Shown: piece after piece, positions 50,450-58,759 of the stretch
Numbering within the stretch: the first letter of the stretch is position 1
Layout of the letters: every line of letters begins with the position of its first letter
Source of the DNA: Streptomyces rhizosphaerihabitans
GTDB taxonomy: Bacteria > Actinomycetota > Actinomycetes > Streptomycetales > Streptomycetaceae
Reading direction: 5' to 3'
DNA: 64,000 bases
NCBI RefSeq assembly: GCF_025399795.1
Contig: NZ_JAODTZ010000014.1
Location: forward strand, 62,001 to 126,000
The notes under the pieces: generated by a model
Databases searched by the model: none
What the model was told of the DNA's origin: nothing
Seen by the model: only the letters and a program-made list of their open reading frames with translations
Made by a program: the position numbers and the translations under genes

Positions 50450-50632
50450 CCCCCTGCGTCACGAAGTGGCCACCTGCACAACGTGGTCGCGGACCGCGTC
50501 GCCCGGGGCTTCGGGGACCGCGCGATCCGCACGGTGCTCCGGAGGGAACTGTGCAGCATCGGTCGGCAGATCGAGTCCGAGCCGGCCGGCGTCACCACCG
50601 CGGTGCCGAGCACCGCCCACTGGACGGCGTGA
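50450..50632 (+). pseudogene. Orphan toxin C-terminal tip relic
   Basis: Directly after the stop of the preceding gene and in the same frame, an open stretch without a start codon of its own encodes about 54 residues with strong coding-like GC3. It contains HLHNVVADRVARGFGD, then a helix (IRTVLRRELCSIGRQIES) and ends STAHWTA. Its stop TGA overlaps the next ATG (TGATG). Histidine-Asn spacing and the following helices resemble the tail of an HNH/EndoVII-type nuclease toxin such as the AHH group, but this is inference. It looks like a displaced tip left without its carrier, next to its immunity gene. Confidence 0.5.
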
Positions 50633-51228
50633 TGATGTCCTTCATGAACGCGAAGCCCCTGGCCGTGTACCGATTGATGCCGAGCATGCGGGAACTGCGC
50701 ACGCTCCGTCCGGACGACTCACTCATCGACCTCAAGCGCTGGCAGTTCCAGGGCGATCGGGTGCCGCGGCCCACCGCGTTCGCGGCGGAGTGGACGGGCG
50801 ACCCGAAGGCCCGCAGGGCCGAGTTCGCGTCCGACTGTCCAGGCGCTCCGATCCTCGGCGGCCGGCTCGCGGACCGGCTGCGGGACGACCTGGAGAAGTC
50901 GGGCAGCCTGCTGCCGGTCCGCGTCGAAGGGACTCCCGCGGACGCGTACCTCCTCCACCTCGTGGACCAGGTCGTCGACTGCGTGGACAGCCGGAAGTCG
51001 TCGCAGCCGAAGAAGGCGACCGGCGAGATGCAGAAGACCGTCTTCCGCCCGGACGCACTGCCGCTCGCCCTGCCCTCCTTCCGTGTGCCGCAGTTCCCCG
51101 TCGGGGTCCAGTGGAACGGCTGGGCGGCCGACCGGCTGACCGAACTCCTCGGCGACGACCTGGAGACCCGCCTGATCTGGTCCGAGGACCCGGCCGCCAC
51201 ACCCCATCCCGCCCCTTGGGGGTTCTGA
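50632..51228 (+). CDS. Imm11 (DUF1629)-like immunity protein
   Basis: The 198-residue product has no transmembrane helix or signal peptide. It contains CPGAPILGGRLADRLRDDLEK and RVEGTPADAYLLHLVDQVVDC in its middle and FRPDALPLALPSFRVPQFP plus GWAADRLTELLGDD towards the end. This order of an ILxGxLA helix, an LPVRVEG strand, an FR strand and a closing helix resembles immunity proteins of the Imm11/DUF1629 type. ATG 50632 overlaps the relic stop (TGATG); 50635 and 50644 are alternatives. It would protect against the toxin whose tip precedes it, which suggests the toxin was once intact here. Confidence 0.55.
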   Translation: MMSFMNAKPLAVYRLMPSMRELRTLRPDDSLIDLKRWQFQGDRVPRPTAFAAEWTGDPKARRAEFASDCPGAPILGGRLADRLRDDLEKSGSLLPVRVEGTPADAYLLHLVDQVVDCVDSRKSSQPKKATGEMQKTVFRPDALPLALPSFRVPQFPVGVQWNGWAADRLTELLGDDLETRLIWSEDPAATPHPAPWGF

Positions 51229-51678
51229 GCCCGGTCACGGCCACCGTTCAGGGGGCTTCGGCGTCCGCGCCGCAGCGCGGCCGGGTCCCCCGTGTGGCTG
51301 AAAGATCACATCCCTCCCGCCTCACCCGTAAGCACCTCGTGCAGGCATCGTGTACACCCGGTGACGAACCGTCCGGAATGAGCACGTCAGAGATTCGCTG
51401 CCGCACAGTCCGGCGGCCCGGCTGATCGCCGGGCCCAACAGGGAACCGGAAGGCTTCCGTTGCGCGTCGATAACGTCGAGTCGGCTGCGCTTCAGGGGCC
51501 TTGAGGCGCCTTGAGGGGCTTATGCGCGGCTGATACGGTGCCATGGCTTGACACTCGCTCCGGCGCTGGCTGTTCGGCCAGGTCGCACGGTACGTCCCGT
51601 AAGGGGGCGCAGGAGCGAAGTGTCCTGTTTGGCGCGTGAATTGACAGACATTTTCTTGGGTGTACGGGGAGCGGTTGC
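51229..51678. other. 450-bp upstream region of the Tad operon, no gene seen
   Basis: Two TTGACA motifs occur, at about 51547 and at 51641-51646; the second is 16 bases upstream of TACGGG (51663-51668), a weak but possible promoter just before the SAF-domain gene. A short direct repeat GCCTTGAGG occurs twice near 51497-51515. No gene was accepted here. Confidence 0.35.
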
Positions 51679-52404
51679 GTGAAGATCCAAGAGCGTACGG
51701 GGGCGGGCAACAACCGTTCCGCCACGTCGGCTCACCCGGCGATGGGTGAGCGTCTTCCCACGCCGCCTCGCGAGCGCAAACCCGCGCTGGCCGCTCTCGC
51801 GGTGCTCCTCATCCTCGTCGGCGCGCTGGGCGCCACCATGCTGGTGCTGCGTGCCGGGGACCGCGTCGAGGTCGTGAAGGTGACGAGCGACATCCAGGCC
51901 GGTGACTCCGTGGGCAATCACGTGGTCTCCGTGCTGGTGGCGGCCGACTCCTCCATCAACTACGTCAAGTGGAACCAGCTCGGAGAGCTCAAGAAGCTCA
52001 AGGCCAAGTCCCCGATCTACAAGGGGACGGTCGTCATCGGCGAGATGTTCGCCGAAGGTGCCACCATTCCGGCGGGCAAGGCCTCCGTGGGTGTGTCCCT
52101 CAAGGAGGGCCAGTACCCCGCGGGCATCAAGTCCGGTGACACGGTGGCCGTCTACCGCGTCGGCGACAGCGGATCCAGCGGCAGCCGCGGATCGTCGAGC
52201 TCGTCGGGTTCGAGCTCGTCGAGCGCGGACAACACTCCCATCGTCGAGCGGGCGAAGGTCAGTTACGTCCAGGACGAGAAGGACAGCACGATCAGCAGCA
52301 CGAACCTGCCGGTCACCCTCATCGTGGACAGCGGTCAGGCCGCGTCCATCACCGATGCCGCATCGGCCGGTCAGGTCGCCCTCGTCATCGTCCCCGGCAA
52401 CTAG
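51679..52404 (+). CDS. SAF-domain (CpaB/RcpC-like) Tad locus protein
   Basis: The 241-residue membrane protein has a ~38-residue cytoplasmic leader and one hydrophobic helix (LAALAVLLILVGALGATMLVL). An extracytoplasmic SAF domain follows (EVVKVTSDIQAGDSVGNHVVS, then FAEGATIPAGKASVGVSLKEG). A long serine run (near residues 168-188) interrupts the domain. CpaB/RcpC proteins with this layout assemble with the Tad secretin in Gram-negatives; in Streptomyces, which has no outer membrane, the equivalent probably anchors to the wall. It starts the Tad operon. Confidence 0.8.
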   Translation: MKIQERTGAGNNRSATSAHPAMGERLPTPPRERKPALAALAVLLILVGALGATMLVLRAGDRVEVVKVTSDIQAGDSVGNHVVSVLVAADSSINYVKWNQLGELKKLKAKSPIYKGTVVIGEMFAEGATIPAGKASVGVSLKEGQYPAGIKSGDTVAVYRVGDSGSSGSRGSSSSSGSSSSSADNTPIVERAKVSYVQDEKDSTISSTNLPVTLIVDSGQAASITDAASAGQVALVIVPGN

Positions 52405-52424
52405 AGGCGAGTGAGTAGACGGAC

Positions 52425-53285
52425 ATGGCGCTCATCGCCCTCGCCGCAGACAAGGGTTCCCCCGGAGTCACCACCGCCGCGGTGGCGCTCTCGGCGGTCT
52501 GGCCCCGCAGGGTCCTGCTCGCCGAGACCGACCCGGCCGGCGGCGATCTCGTGTACCGCAGTGCGGCGGCCCACGGCGGCCCGCTGAACCCCAACACCGG
52601 CATGCTGTCGATCGCGGCGACCGCCCGGCGCGGTCTCGTGCCCGACCAACTCTGGGATCACGTACAGCCGTTGAGCGGAGGACTCGAAGTCCTCGTCGGG
52701 CTCGGGATCGCCGAGCAGGCCGCCGGTCTCGCCGGACTCTGGCCCACCCTGGGCCGGGCGTTCGCGCAGCTCGCCGACTCCCCGAACGCGCCGGCCGACG
52801 TCATCGCCGACTGCGGACGGATCAGCGGAGACACCCCGGCCGTCGAGCTCTTCCCGCACGCGGCCCTGGTGCTCCTGCTCTCCCGCACCGAACCCGAGGC
52901 CATCGCGCGGGTCCGGGACCGCGCCGCCACCCTCTCCGCCAAGCTGCACGGCGGCCCGCGCGGCGCCGCCGGTCTCGCCACACCGTTCATCGGCGTCGTC
53001 CTCGTCGCCGACCCGGGCGACTCCGCCAAGCTCGTCCACCAGGTCAACGACATGCTCGTGGCGGCCCAGACCGGCGCCCGCGTCGTGGGCACGCTCGCCG
53101 ACGACCCGGCGGGCGCCGACCAGTTGGCCGGACGCAGACGCGGACGCCTCGACAAGTCGCTGCTCATCCGCTCGGCCCGCAAGGTGACCGCGGATCTGTA
53201 CCAGCAGTACGGCGCCGCCTGGGCCGTACCCGCCGACGGACCCCAAGGGGCGCACGGGCAGCCCGCTGCCGGGGCCGGCCGGTGA
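52425..53285 (+). CDS. TadZ/CpaE-like ParA-type ATPase
   Basis: This 286-residue protein starts with ALAADKGSPGVTTAAVAL, a deviant Walker A of the MinD/ParA type in which the signature Lys precedes the loop (KGSPGVTT), and continues with AETDPAGGDLVY. The nucleotide-binding role is weakly supported because the second lysine of canonical Walker A is replaced by Val. TadZ proteins position the Tad pilus machine at the pole. It overlaps the next gene by GTGA and follows the SAF-domain gene by 20 bases. Confidence 0.82.
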   Translation: MALIALAADKGSPGVTTAAVALSAVWPRRVLLAETDPAGGDLVYRSAAAHGGPLNPNTGMLSIAATARRGLVPDQLWDHVQPLSGGLEVLVGLGIAEQAAGLAGLWPTLGRAFAQLADSPNAPADVIADCGRISGDTPAVELFPHAALVLLLSRTEPEAIARVRDRAATLSAKLHGGPRGAAGLATPFIGVVLVADPGDSAKLVHQVNDMLVAAQTGARVVGTLADDPAGADQLAGRRRGRLDKSLLIRSARKVTADLYQQYGAAWAVPADGPQGAHGQPAAGAGR

Positions 53286-54592
53286 CCGCCGTCGACCACC
53301 AGTTGGTCAAGCGGTTCCGGCAGGACGCCGGTGACCGTATCTCCGAACAGCGCCGCGAGGACCAGGTTCGCGGTGTCACCCCGATGTCCAACGAGGACGA
53401 ACGGCACTACGCCCGCGCCGTCATCGCCCAGATACTCGAGGACCACGCCCGCACCGAGATCAACCTCGGCCGGACCCCGCTCGACGCGGAGACCGAGGAG
53501 CAGTACGCGGCCGCCGTGCACGCCGCGCTCTTCGGCGTCGGCCGGCTCCAGCCGCTGCTGGACGACCCGGAAGTCGAGAACATCGACATCAACGGGTACG
53601 ACCAGGTCTTCATCGGCTACGCGGACGGCCGGGAGACGAAGGGCGACTCCGTCGCCGAGACCGACGAGGAACTCATCGAGCTGATCCAGGTCCTCGGCGC
53701 GTACTCGGGTCTGTCGTCCCGGCCCTTCGACTCCGCCAACCCGCAGCTCGACCTGCGGCTGCCGGACGGTTCCCGGCTCTCCGCCGTCATGGACGTGACC
53801 CGCCGGCCGGCCCTGTCGATCCGCCGCGCGCGCATGGGCAAGGTCTTCATGTCCGACCTCGTGGGCAACGGCACACTGACCCCCGAGGTCGCGCACTTCC
53901 TCGCCTGCGCCGTCCGGGCCCGCAAGAACATCATGATCGCGGGAGCCACCAACGCGGGCAAGACGACGCTGCTGCGCGCCCTCGCCAACGAGATCCCGCC
54001 GTACGAGCGTCTCATCACCGTCGAACGCGCCCTGGAACTCGGCCTCGACGCTTTCGCCGATCTGCACCCGAACGTGGTGGCCTTCGAGGAGCGCCTGCCC
54101 AACTCGGAGGACCAAGGTGCCATCACCATGGCCGAGCTGGTCCGCCGCTCGCTCCGTATGAACCCCTCGCGCGTCATCGTCGGCGAGGTCCTCGGCGACG
54201 AGATCGTGACGATGCTCAACGCGATGTCGCAGGGCAACGACGGCTCGCTCTCCACGATCCACGCGAACAGTTCCAGCGAGGTCTTCAACCGTATTTCCAC
54301 GTACGCGCTCCAGGCGACCGAGCGACTGCCCATCGAGGCGAGTCAGATGCTCATCGCGGGCGCGGTGAACTTCGTGGTCTTCATCCAGCGGCGCAACGAC
54401 TACGAGTCCGGCGGCCGCCTCCAGCGCATGGTGACCTCCGTGCGCGAGGTCAACGGCGTCGACGGGCGGGTGCTGTCCAGCGAGGTGTTCGCCGAGGCCC
54501 CGGACGGCCGGATCGTCCCGCACGCGCCCATCGCCTGCCTCGACGAACTCGTCGCGCAGGGCTACCGGCTGCCCGGCAGCGGGAATTGGTGA
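53282..54592 (+). CDS. tadA: TadA/CpaF-type secretion ATPase
   Basis: The 436-residue protein is the type IV-like hexameric ATPase powering Tad pilus assembly. The N-terminal domain occupies residues ~1-175. The Walker A is GATNAGKTTLLRALANE near residue 220, an Asp box and Walker B follow in SRVIVGEVLGDE, and the His box is STIHANSSSEVFNR. The end shows the TadA-type ERLPIEASQMLI and FVVFIQRRNDYESGGR. GTG overlaps the TadZ-like stop. The next gene, TadB, overlaps its own stop as TGATG. Together with TadC it would form the inner-membrane assembly platform. Confidence 0.93.
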   Translation: MTAVDHQLVKRFRQDAGDRISEQRREDQVRGVTPMSNEDERHYARAVIAQILEDHARTEINLGRTPLDAETEEQYAAAVHAALFGVGRLQPLLDDPEVENIDINGYDQVFIGYADGRETKGDSVAETDEELIELIQVLGAYSGLSSRPFDSANPQLDLRLPDGSRLSAVMDVTRRPALSIRRARMGKVFMSDLVGNGTLTPEVAHFLACAVRARKNIMIAGATNAGKTTLLRALANEIPPYERLITVERALELGLDAFADLHPNVVAFEERLPNSEDQGAITMAELVRRSLRMNPSRVIVGEVLGDEIVTMLNAMSQGNDGSLSTIHANSSSEVFNRISTYALQATERLPIEASQMLIAGAVNFVVFIQRRNDYESGGRLQRMVTSVREVNGVDGRVLSSEVFAEAPDGRIVPHAPIACLDELVAQGYRLPGSGNW

Positions 54593-55707
54593 TGACGATG
54601 ACCCACCACATGGCATCGGCCATGACATCGAACCTGACGTCCGGCGCCACATCGGGCATGACCTCCGACATCGCATCGGGCACGACGTCCGGCATGACAT
54701 CGGCCATGGCGTCCAGAATGACGTCGGAGACCGCGACGGGCAGGACGTCGCTGGCGGCGCTCGACTCGCTCGGCTCCATGGGCGGACTGTTCTCCCTGCC
54801 CGTGCTGTACGCGCTGGCGTGCGGGATCGCCGTCGGCGGCGGACTCGCGCTGTTCGCGGTCGCCGTACGCGGACTGCCCGCCAAGCCCGAGCACGAGAAG
54901 CAGAAGGCGAGCCGGCGCGCGAGTGAGCTGATCCGCTTCGCCGGACAGCGCGGTTCGATCGCCGCCATCGCGGGTCTCGTCGTCCTCCTCCTCACCCGCT
55001 GGGCGGTCGCCGGTATCGCGGCCGGCATCCTCGTCTTCTTCTGGGACAAGCTCTTCGGCGGTGCCTCGGAGGAGCGGGCCGCGATGCGCCGGGTGGAGGC
55101 GCTGGCGTCCTGGACCGAGTCGTTGCGCGACACCATCGCGGGCGCGGTCGGCCTGGAGCAGGCCATCCCCGCCTCGGCGCGCGCCTCCGCCCCCGTACTG
55201 CGGCCCCACCTGGACGCGCTGGTGGACCGGCTGCGTTCTCGGACACCACTGCCCGAGGCCCTGCAGCAGCTGGCCGACGAGATCGACGACGCGTCCGCGG
55301 ACATCATCGTCGCCGCGCTCATCCTCAACGCACGGCTGCGCGGCCCCGGTCTGCGCCAAGTGCTGGGCGCGCTCGCCAAGTCGGCGCGCGAGGAGGTCGA
55401 CATGCGGCAGCGGGTGATGGCCCAGCGCGCCTCGACCCGCCGCTCCGTGCAGATCGTCGTCGCGGTGTCCATCGCCTTCGTCCTCGGGCTGTCGATCTTC
55501 AACCGTCAGTTCGTCGAGCCGTACGGCACGGCGGTCGGACAGCTCGTACTCACCTGTGTGTGCGGCCTGTTCGGGCTGGGTTTCTGGTGGCTGCGCAAGC
55601 TGTCCACGATCGAGACGCCGGAGCGGTTCCTGGTACGGGACGAGTCGTCCGTGCGGTTCGTGCGCCCCCGTACGCCGGTTCCTGGGGATGAGGCGGTACG
55701 CCGATGA
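54592..55707 (+). CDS. TadB-type inner-membrane pilus assembly protein
   Basis: The ~371-residue protein has the T2SSF-like fold. A first hydrophobic helix (SLPVLYALACGIAVGGGLALF near residue 62) and a second (GSIAAIAGLVVLLLTRWAVAGIAAGILVFF) come before the GspF-type cytoplasmic domain (ALASWTESLRDTIAGAVGLEQ), with two closing helices. The first ~50 residues are an odd low-complexity run of MTS/SGM/ATS units. TadB normally starts close to its first helix, so this run is extra. ATG 54592 overlaps the TadA stop, and a later start near residue 60 would also be plausible. Confidence 0.88.
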   Translation: MTMTHHMASAMTSNLTSGATSGMTSDIASGTTSGMTSAMASRMTSETATGRTSLAALDSLGSMGGLFSLPVLYALACGIAVGGGLALFAVAVRGLPAKPEHEKQKASRRASELIRFAGQRGSIAAIAGLVVLLLTRWAVAGIAAGILVFFWDKLFGGASEERAAMRRVEALASWTESLRDTIAGAVGLEQAIPASARASAPVLRPHLDALVDRLRSRTPLPEALQQLADEIDDASADIIVAALILNARLRGPGLRQVLGALAKSAREEVDMRQRVMAQRASTRRSVQIVVAVSIAFVLGLSIFNRQFVEPYGTAVGQLVLTCVCGLFGLGFWWLRKLSTIETPERFLVRDESSVRFVRPRTPVPGDEAVRR

Positions 55708-56627
55708 ACCTGACCATGCCGATCCTGATCGGCGCCGTCCTGGGCCTGGGCGTCTACGCCCTCGTCCGCGCGCTCATGCCGTCGAAGCGCAGCGCGATCG
55801 CGCAGGTCGCCCGCATCGACGCGATGCGGGCGCGCGGGGCGGCGTACGAGTCCGCGCACCGCGGGCAGCAGGACACCGGGCGGTTCGGCAGCCTGCGCGC
55901 CCAAGTGGGCGCCCGTGTCGCCGAGCTCTATCTCCAGCAGGGCTGGGAGCAGCGCTCGCTGCGTGCCGATCTGGCGGTCCTGGACCGGAGCTGGGAGAGG
56001 TTCCTGGCGACGAAGGTGCTGCTGGCCGCCGCCGGTGTCTTCTTCGGCCCGTTCCTCTTCGCCGTGGTCTGGACGCTCGGCGTGGGCCGCAGTCCGATCA
56101 TCCCGGTCTGGCTGGCGCTGCTCTTCGCGATCGTCTTCTTCTTCCTCCCCGATCTGGAGGTACGCCGGGACGCGGTGGACAAGCGGCGCGACCTGCGGCG
56201 CGTGATCGGCGCGTATCTGGACCTGGTGTCGATGAGCCTGGCCGGCGGCCGCGGTCTGCCCGAGGCGCTGATGGCCGCCGCGGAGATCTCCGACGGCTGG
56301 GCCACACAGCGCATCCGCAACGCGCTCGCCGACGCCCGGATCACCGGCATCAGCCAGTGGCAGGCGCTGGGTTCGCTCGGCGAGGAGCTCGGCGTCGAGG
56401 AGCTCAAGGACCTGTCCGCCTCGCTGGCGCTGGTCGCGGACGACGGCGCGAAGGTGCGGGAGTCGCTGGCATCGCGGGCCGAGACGATGCGGCACCGCGA
56501 GCTCTCCGAGATCGAGGGCAGCGCGGGCGAGAAGTCGCAGTCGATGCTGGTCGCCCAACTGCTGTTGTGCGCGGGCTTCCTGGTGTTCCTGATCTTCCCG
56601 GCGGCGATGCGCGTGTTCCAGGTCTGA
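55704..56627 (+). CDS. TadC-type inner-membrane pilus assembly protein
   Basis: The 307-residue partner of TadB has an N-terminal helix (MPILIGAVLGLGVYALVRAL) and another near residue 110 (LLAAAGVFFGPFLFAVVWTLGV). The second T2SSF-like domain contains GAYLDLVSMSLAGGRGLPEALM and a terminal hydrophobic helix (QLLLCAGFLVFLIFPAAM). ATGA overlap with TadB couples the pair, which together form the membrane platform on which TadA works. No motif beyond the family plan was noted. Confidence 0.9.
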   Translation: MNLTMPILIGAVLGLGVYALVRALMPSKRSAIAQVARIDAMRARGAAYESAHRGQQDTGRFGSLRAQVGARVAELYLQQGWEQRSLRADLAVLDRSWERFLATKVLLAAAGVFFGPFLFAVVWTLGVGRSPIIPVWLALLFAIVFFFLPDLEVRRDAVDKRRDLRRVIGAYLDLVSMSLAGGRGLPEALMAAAEISDGWATQRIRNALADARITGISQWQALGSLGEELGVEELKDLSASLALVADDGAKVRESLASRAETMRHRELSEIEGSAGEKSQSMLVAQLLLCAGFLVFLIFPAAMRVFQV

Positions 56628-56690
56628 TCGTCCCCGGTGCCCGAAGCGTCACCGGTCGACCACCACTATCCTTCGAGAGGACAACTCACC

Positions 56691-56942
56691 ATGAACGGAC
56701 GGAACTTCAGCACCGGGATCCCGGGGGTGGACTTCCTGATCACCTTCCTCCAGGGCCGGGTGCAGCGTGCCCGCTCCGGCGAACTCGACCGGGGTGCGTC
56801 CGCGGTCGAGTGGGTCATCATCTCCGCCGTCGTCGTCGCCATCGTCGGCGTGGTCGCCGCGATCATCAACGCGGCGCTGAGCGACGGCGCCAACAAGGTC
56901 GGCGACTGCATCAAGGGCGCCGACGCGGGCAAGACCTGCTGA
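56691..56942 (+). CDS. Flp pilin-like small membrane protein
   Basis: The 83-residue protein has a polar N-terminus with DRGASAVEWVIISAVVVAIVG, where the Gly-Ala-Ser-Ala-Val-Glu segment followed by a hydrophobic helix is the pilin-like motif, and ends with a Cys-containing tail (GDCIKGADAGKTC). It is the likely Flp-type pilus subunit, although its leader is longer than in typical Flp proteins, with the cleavage-like Gly-Ala step about residue 34. GAGAGGA precedes the ATG. Confidence 0.75.
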   Translation: MNGRNFSTGIPGVDFLITFLQGRVQRARSGELDRGASAVEWVIISAVVVAIVGVVAAIINAALSDGANKVGDCIKGADAGKTC

Positions 56943-56972
56943 GTTCACGAGACCTGCCGAGTTCATACGGGG

Positions 56973-57431
56973 ATGCGAGTGCGCGAACGTCGAGGGGTAC
57001 GTCGCTGGGTGCGCCGCAGGGTGGAGGCAGCCTCCGCCCGCGGTGACTCCGGCATGACCGCGATCGAGTTCGTGCTGCTCACTCCGGTGCTCTTCTTCAT
57101 GATCTTCGCGACGGTGCAGTTCGCGCTGTACTTCTTCGCGGACCATGTGGCTCAGGCGGCGGCTCAGGCGGGTGCCCGCAAGGCCCGTGCCACCGCCGAC
57201 GCGCAGCCCGGTGCGTGGCGCGGCGAGGCGGGCGACGTCGTCGACAGCTACATCCGACAGCTCGGCCCGAAGCTGGTGCTGTCCCCGGACGTGACGATGC
57301 TCCAGCCGGAGCCGAACACCGTGGGCGTCGAGATCACGGCGAGAGTTCCCGCGGTCTTCCCGGGACTGGACCTGAGGGTGCACGCGCAGTCGTCGGGCCC
57401 GGTGGAGCGGTTCGTGAAGGAGGAGAACTGA
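56973..57431 (+). CDS. TadE-like pilus protein 1
   Basis: The 152-residue protein has a basic N-terminus and the TadE signature RGDSGMTAIEFVLLTPVLFFMIFATVQFALYF. One hydrophobic helix carries the Glu at the fifth position after the cleavage-like Gly, and it is followed by a soluble C-terminal domain. These minor pilins are thought to initiate Tad pilus assembly. The next gene overlaps its stop as TGATG, so the two TadE-like proteins are coupled. An in-frame GTG at 56979 is a possible alternative start. Confidence 0.84.
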   Translation: MRVRERRGVRRWVRRRVEAASARGDSGMTAIEFVLLTPVLFFMIFATVQFALYFFADHVAQAAAQAGARKARATADAQPGAWRGEAGDVVDSYIRQLGPKLVLSPDVTMLQPEPNTVGVEITARVPAVFPGLDLRVHAQSSGPVERFVKEEN

Positions 57432-57874
57432 TGGGAGGAGGGGCCCTGTTCACCGTCCTTCGGCATCGCGTGTCCGGCTGCCGGCGCGACCGGGGGCTGT
57501 CCACCATCGAGGTGGTCATCCTCGCCCCGGTGATGATCCTCTTCATTCTGGTCCTGGTGGCCTTCGGGCAACTGGTGGACGGGCGTGGCGCGTTGGACGG
57601 TGCCGCCCGGGACGCCGCGCGGGCCGGCTCGATCCAGAAGGACCACGCGACGGCCATCGCCGAGGCGAGGAAGGCCGCCGAGGCCGACCTCGGAGACGTC
57701 TGCTCGGGCCCGGTGACCGTGACGCAGACCAGCGCGGGCTTCGTACCGGACACGCTGTTCACCGTCGAGGTGAGCTGCGAGGTGCGCGGCCTCGCGATGA
57801 TCGGCCTCGATGTGCCCACCACCCTTCAGGCCAGCTTCAGTTCACCGCTCGACCCGTTCCGGAGGACGGCATGA
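57431..57874 (+). CDS. TadE-like pilus protein 2
   Basis: This 147-residue protein has the pilin-like RDRGLSTIEVVILAPVMILFIL signature near residue 20, with a soluble domain of about 100 residues that contains two cysteines (Cys near residues 95 and 117) likely to form a disulfide. It is a second TadE/TadF-like minor pilin. ATG 57431 overlaps the stop of the first TadE-like gene. The next gene's ATG overlaps its stop, so the series is one translational chain. Confidence 0.84.
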   Translation: MGGGALFTVLRHRVSGCRRDRGLSTIEVVILAPVMILFILVLVAFGQLVDGRGALDGAARDAARAGSIQKDHATAIAEARKAAEADLGDVCSGPVTVTQTSAGFVPDTLFTVEVSCEVRGLAMIGLDVPTTLQASFSSPLDPFRRTA

Positions 57875-58338
57875 GGATGCCCTCTGCGGTACGCGGCTGG
57901 GTCGCGGTGCGCCGCGCACGCCTGGACGACCGGGGCTCGGGCGCCGGCGCGGTCATCATCTTCGCGCTCGTCTTCCTGTCGCTCTCGGCCTTCGTCATCG
58001 ACGGCGGCATGTCGATCTCCAAGCGGGAGCGTGCCGCCGACATCGCCGAACAGGCGGCCCGTTACGCCGCCCAGGACATAGACCTCGAATCCCTCTACGA
58101 GAACCAGAACGGTCCGGCGCCCATCAACTTCGAGAACTGCGGGGCCAGGGTGAAGGCGTTCGCCCGTGAGATGGGCATGTCCGGCGCCGACATCGCCGCC
58201 ACCCACTGCGTGACGGCCGACGCCGAACAGGTCGAGGTCGAGGTCCAGTTGACGTATTCGCCGGTCTTCACAGGAATGTTCTACGGCGGCGACGTGACCG
58301 TCCACGGCAGCGCGGTGGCCCAGAACGAGGTGGGCTGA
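57871..58338 (+). CDS. TadG-like pilus assembly protein
   Basis: The 155-residue protein starts with a basic leader and a Tad-domain helix (GSGAGAVIIFALVFLSLSAFVIDGG), followed by a soluble domain with KRERAADIAEQAARYAAQDID and two cysteines. This is the short, TadG-related form common in actinobacteria rather than the full vWA-containing protein. ATGA overlap couples it to the preceding gene. Its stop codon lies within a 33-bp tandem duplication that copies the last codons and stop into the gap. It ends the operon. Confidence 0.84.
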   Translation: MRMPSAVRGWVAVRRARLDDRGSGAGAVIIFALVFLSLSAFVIDGGMSISKRERAADIAEQAARYAAQDIDLESLYENQNGPAPINFENCGARVKAFAREMGMSGADIAATHCVTADAEQVEVEVQLTYSPVFTGMFYGGDVTVHGSAVAQNEVG

Positions 58339-58377
58339 GAGCGGGCGGTGGCGGAGAACGAGGCGGGCTGAGGGCGG
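58312..58377. repeat. 33-bp tandem duplication spanning the tadG-like stop codon
   Basis: Unit 1 (58312-58344) and unit 2 (58345-58377) agree at 29 of 33 bases and start GCGGTGGC. Unit 1 carries the stop codon of the TadG-like gene (58336-58338), and unit 2 carries a second TGA at the same place. The repeat fills most of the 42-base gap to the convergent WXG100-like gene. Confidence 0.85.
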
Positions 58378-58380
58378 CCG

Positions 58381-58725
58381 CTACTTGGCCCCGCCCGTCT
58401 GGCCCCCCTTGTCGTCCTCATGCTTCACGCCGTCCCGCACTTGCTTGGCCAAGTCGTCGTCGAGCTTCTTGAACTCGCGGACGACGGCGTCGGACATCTT
58501 CGCGAGGGCGTCGAGGGCCTGGCCGATGTCCTCACGGCCGTCCTCCCAGCCGGACTCGAAGTCGTCCAGGGCGTCGTAGACGGTGTGGTCGCCGAGGTCG
58601 TCCTTGTAGGACTCGAAGAGCTTCTTGGTGTGGTTCAGCCGGGTCTTGATGTCCCGCAGCCGCCCGCCGTAGTCCTCCAGCTCGCTCAGCGGGAGCGCGA
58701 GGTCGCTCTTGCCGCCACTGCCCAT
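58381..58725 (-). CDS. WXG100-like small helical protein 4
   Basis: This 114-residue protein has two helices with a FESGWEDGREDIGQALDALAK segment, where GWEDG is the closest match to a WxG turn in the window, and a Lys/Asp-rich tail. A very strong AAGGAGGGGG lies ahead of the ATG. It is the last gene of the third locus, after the alpha/beta protein. In the two cassettes the small helical gene comes first instead, so the gene order is reversed here. Confidence 0.78.
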   Translation of the reverse strand: MGSGGKSDLALPLSELEDYGGRLRDIKTRLNHTKKLFESYKDDLGDHTVYDALDDFESGWEDGREDIGQALDALAKMSDAVVREFKKLDDDLAKQVRDGVKHEDDKGGQTGGAK

Positions 58726-58759
58726 GTCGGTTCCCCCTCCTTGAGTTCTGAAGTCCCGG

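Noticed and set aside
50466..51425. Plus-strand open frame overlapping the Imm11-like gene in another frame
   Set aside because: The Imm11-like frame has better codon bias, a coupled start and family-like sequence; the other is Arg/Pro-rich.
51547..51552. TTGACA as a strong promoter for the Tad operon
   Set aside because: No -10-like hexamer at suitable distance was found after this copy; the second TTGACA at 51641 is a better but still weak candidate.
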